Assembly: GCF_005239225.2 (NCBI RefSeq)
Contig: NC_133284.1
Location: 33,928,758 to 33,992,757, forward strand
Direction: 5' to 3'
DNA: 64,000 nucleotides
Source: Populus alba
Lineage: Eukaryota > Streptophyta > Magnoliopsida > Malpighiales > Salicaceae
Of the stretch, positions 63,198 to 64,000 are shown in pieces (position 1 is the stretch's first letter; every line of letters starts with the position of its first letter). The position numbers and the translations under genes were made by a program. A model generated the notes under the pieces. That model made no database searches. It saw nothing but the letters and a program-made list of their open reading frames with translations, and had not been told where the DNA came from.

Positions 63198-64000
63198 CTA
63201 GCAGCTGGTAGACTTTATGGCTTTAAGGTCTTCTAATAATGCATTCAAATCGCAGTATGATGATCCCTCTACTTCAGTCGCCCTCCTTGCCATCTCTTTG
63301 AGTGCCTTAGTTCGTTTTCTGAGTCCCTCAGCTACTTCACCAACCATTAGCTGAGTAATTGCGTTCTCTATTTCTTCCTTCTTCACTAAAATTTTCCTCT
63401 CATGCCTTGACCATTCCTGAGCACCAACCGCTACTCCTATTTTGAGAACATCTGTAATCAATTTTTCATTATAAAACTGGTCAGCACAAAGTGGCCATGT
63501 GACCATTGGCACCCCTGCAGTAATTCCCTCCAGCGCTGAGTTCCATCCACAGTGAGTCATAAACCCTCCAACGGCTTCATGGTCAAGGATCAGCATCTGG
63601 GGTGCCCATCCTCTTATTATCAAACCCTTTCCTTGCATTTTCTTCTCGAATCCTTCAGGCAACCACTCTTCTCTGTCTTCACCTTTTGTTTTTTCTCCAT
63701 TTTTCACTGCCCAAATGAAGTTCTGTCCGGAAGCTGTAAGAGCGTTTGCAATCTCAAATAACTGAGCTGCTGAAAAGTCAGTCTTGGACATGCTTCCAAA
63801 ACAAATGTATAGAACTGAACTGGATTTCTTCATGGCTAGCCATCTCAAACATTCATTTTCATCGATTGATGCCACGCCTCCTCTTTGCATTTTATCTCTG
63901 GTGTCCCTATTGCAAAGTGAAAGTGGGCCGATGTGCCATGCCTTCCTTCCGATCACCATCTTGTAGTGTTCTGAATAAGCTGGTTCCAGCTCATGGAAAC
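63198..64000 (-). CDS. UGT73-like UDP-glycosyltransferase, C-terminal half (runs off the window)
   Basis: The frame is open from the window edge to the stop at 63198, giving about 266 residues; it continues upstream of the first in-window Met (the codons before it read FHELEPAYSEHYK). The PSPG box is present: WAPQMLILDHEAVGGFMTHC, GWNSALEGITAGVPMVTWPL and CADQFYNEKL, ending in the DQ typical of UDP-glucose users. An upstream LYICFGSMS segment and HIGPLSLCN fit family 1 GTs; overall it is closest to group D (UGT73). The catalytic His/Asp and the acceptor site lie in the missing ~220 N-terminal residues, so the substrate cannot be guessed. No introns in the visible part. No damage. Confidence 0.94.
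   Translation of the reverse strand, partial: FHELEPAYSEHYKMVIGRKAWHIGPLSLCNRDTRDKMQRGGVASIDENECLRWLAMKKSSSVLYICFGSMSKTDFSAAQLFEIANALTASGQNFIWAVKNGEKTKGEDREEWLPEGFEKKMQGKGLIIRGWAPQMLILDHEAVGGFMTHCGWNSALEGITAGVPMVTWPLCADQFYNEKLITDVLKIGVAVGAQEWSRHERKILVKKEEIENAITQLMVGEVAEGLRKRTKALKEMARRATEVEGSSYCDLNALLEDLKAIKSTSC

Overview
This is a nuclear segment of a woody dicot, most likely Populus or another Salicaceae (inferred from the family match of the genes and from the repeats; no search was run). It has six intron-containing plant genes separated by long, very AT-rich DNA full of decayed transposable elements. Splice sites follow GT/AG and the reading frame closes across every intron, so five genes can be assembled completely and one runs off the right edge.

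Layout. (1) 117-2603 (+): a cyclase-family / kynurenine-formamidase-like secreted protein, six exons. (2) 2.6-22.6 kb: gene-poor. It holds an LTR-like repeat, a MITE, two diverged copies of an Ogre/Tat-like non-coding retrotransposon segment, a SINE on the minus strand, an A-rich degenerate satellite array, a Helitron 3' end and a dead LINE RNase H domain, plus two higher-complexity islands I cannot name. (3) 22893-24422 (-): a D3-type cyclin with an LxCxE motif. (4) 25.7-29.6 kb: another A-rich array and unassigned sequence. (5) 29845-32788 (-): a C2-domain protein with a Pro/Tyr-rich tail, whose fourth intron carries a MITE nested within another. (6) 34494-39053 (-): a PTEN2-type lipid/protein phosphatase, twelve coding exons plus a probable 5'UTR intron. 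(7) 39.1-43.1 kb: a third A-rich array and a hAT-like MITE. (8) 43122-45642 (-): an RD21-type papain-like protease with a granulin domain. (9) 45.7-63.2 kb: the transposon-rich half, with another array, a long foldback inside a probable Helitron, a coding-less LTR element made of several different minisatellites with a foreign element inserted in its 3' LTR, more arrays, and a LINE remnant. (10) 63198-64000 (-): the C-terminal half of a UGT73-like glycosyltransferase with its PSPG box.

The six genes do not form a pathway; they are ordinary single plant genes (cell-cycle entry, membrane/Ca2+-type C2 protein, phosphoinositide phosphatase, vacuolar/secreted protease, small-molecule glycosylation). 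Five of the six lie on the minus strand. The most unusual material is the non-autonomous LTR element at about 49.6-54.1 kb, with arrays of roughly 12, 18, 33, 45 and 53 bp units, and the ~105-bp-arm foldback at 48.2-48.5 kb.
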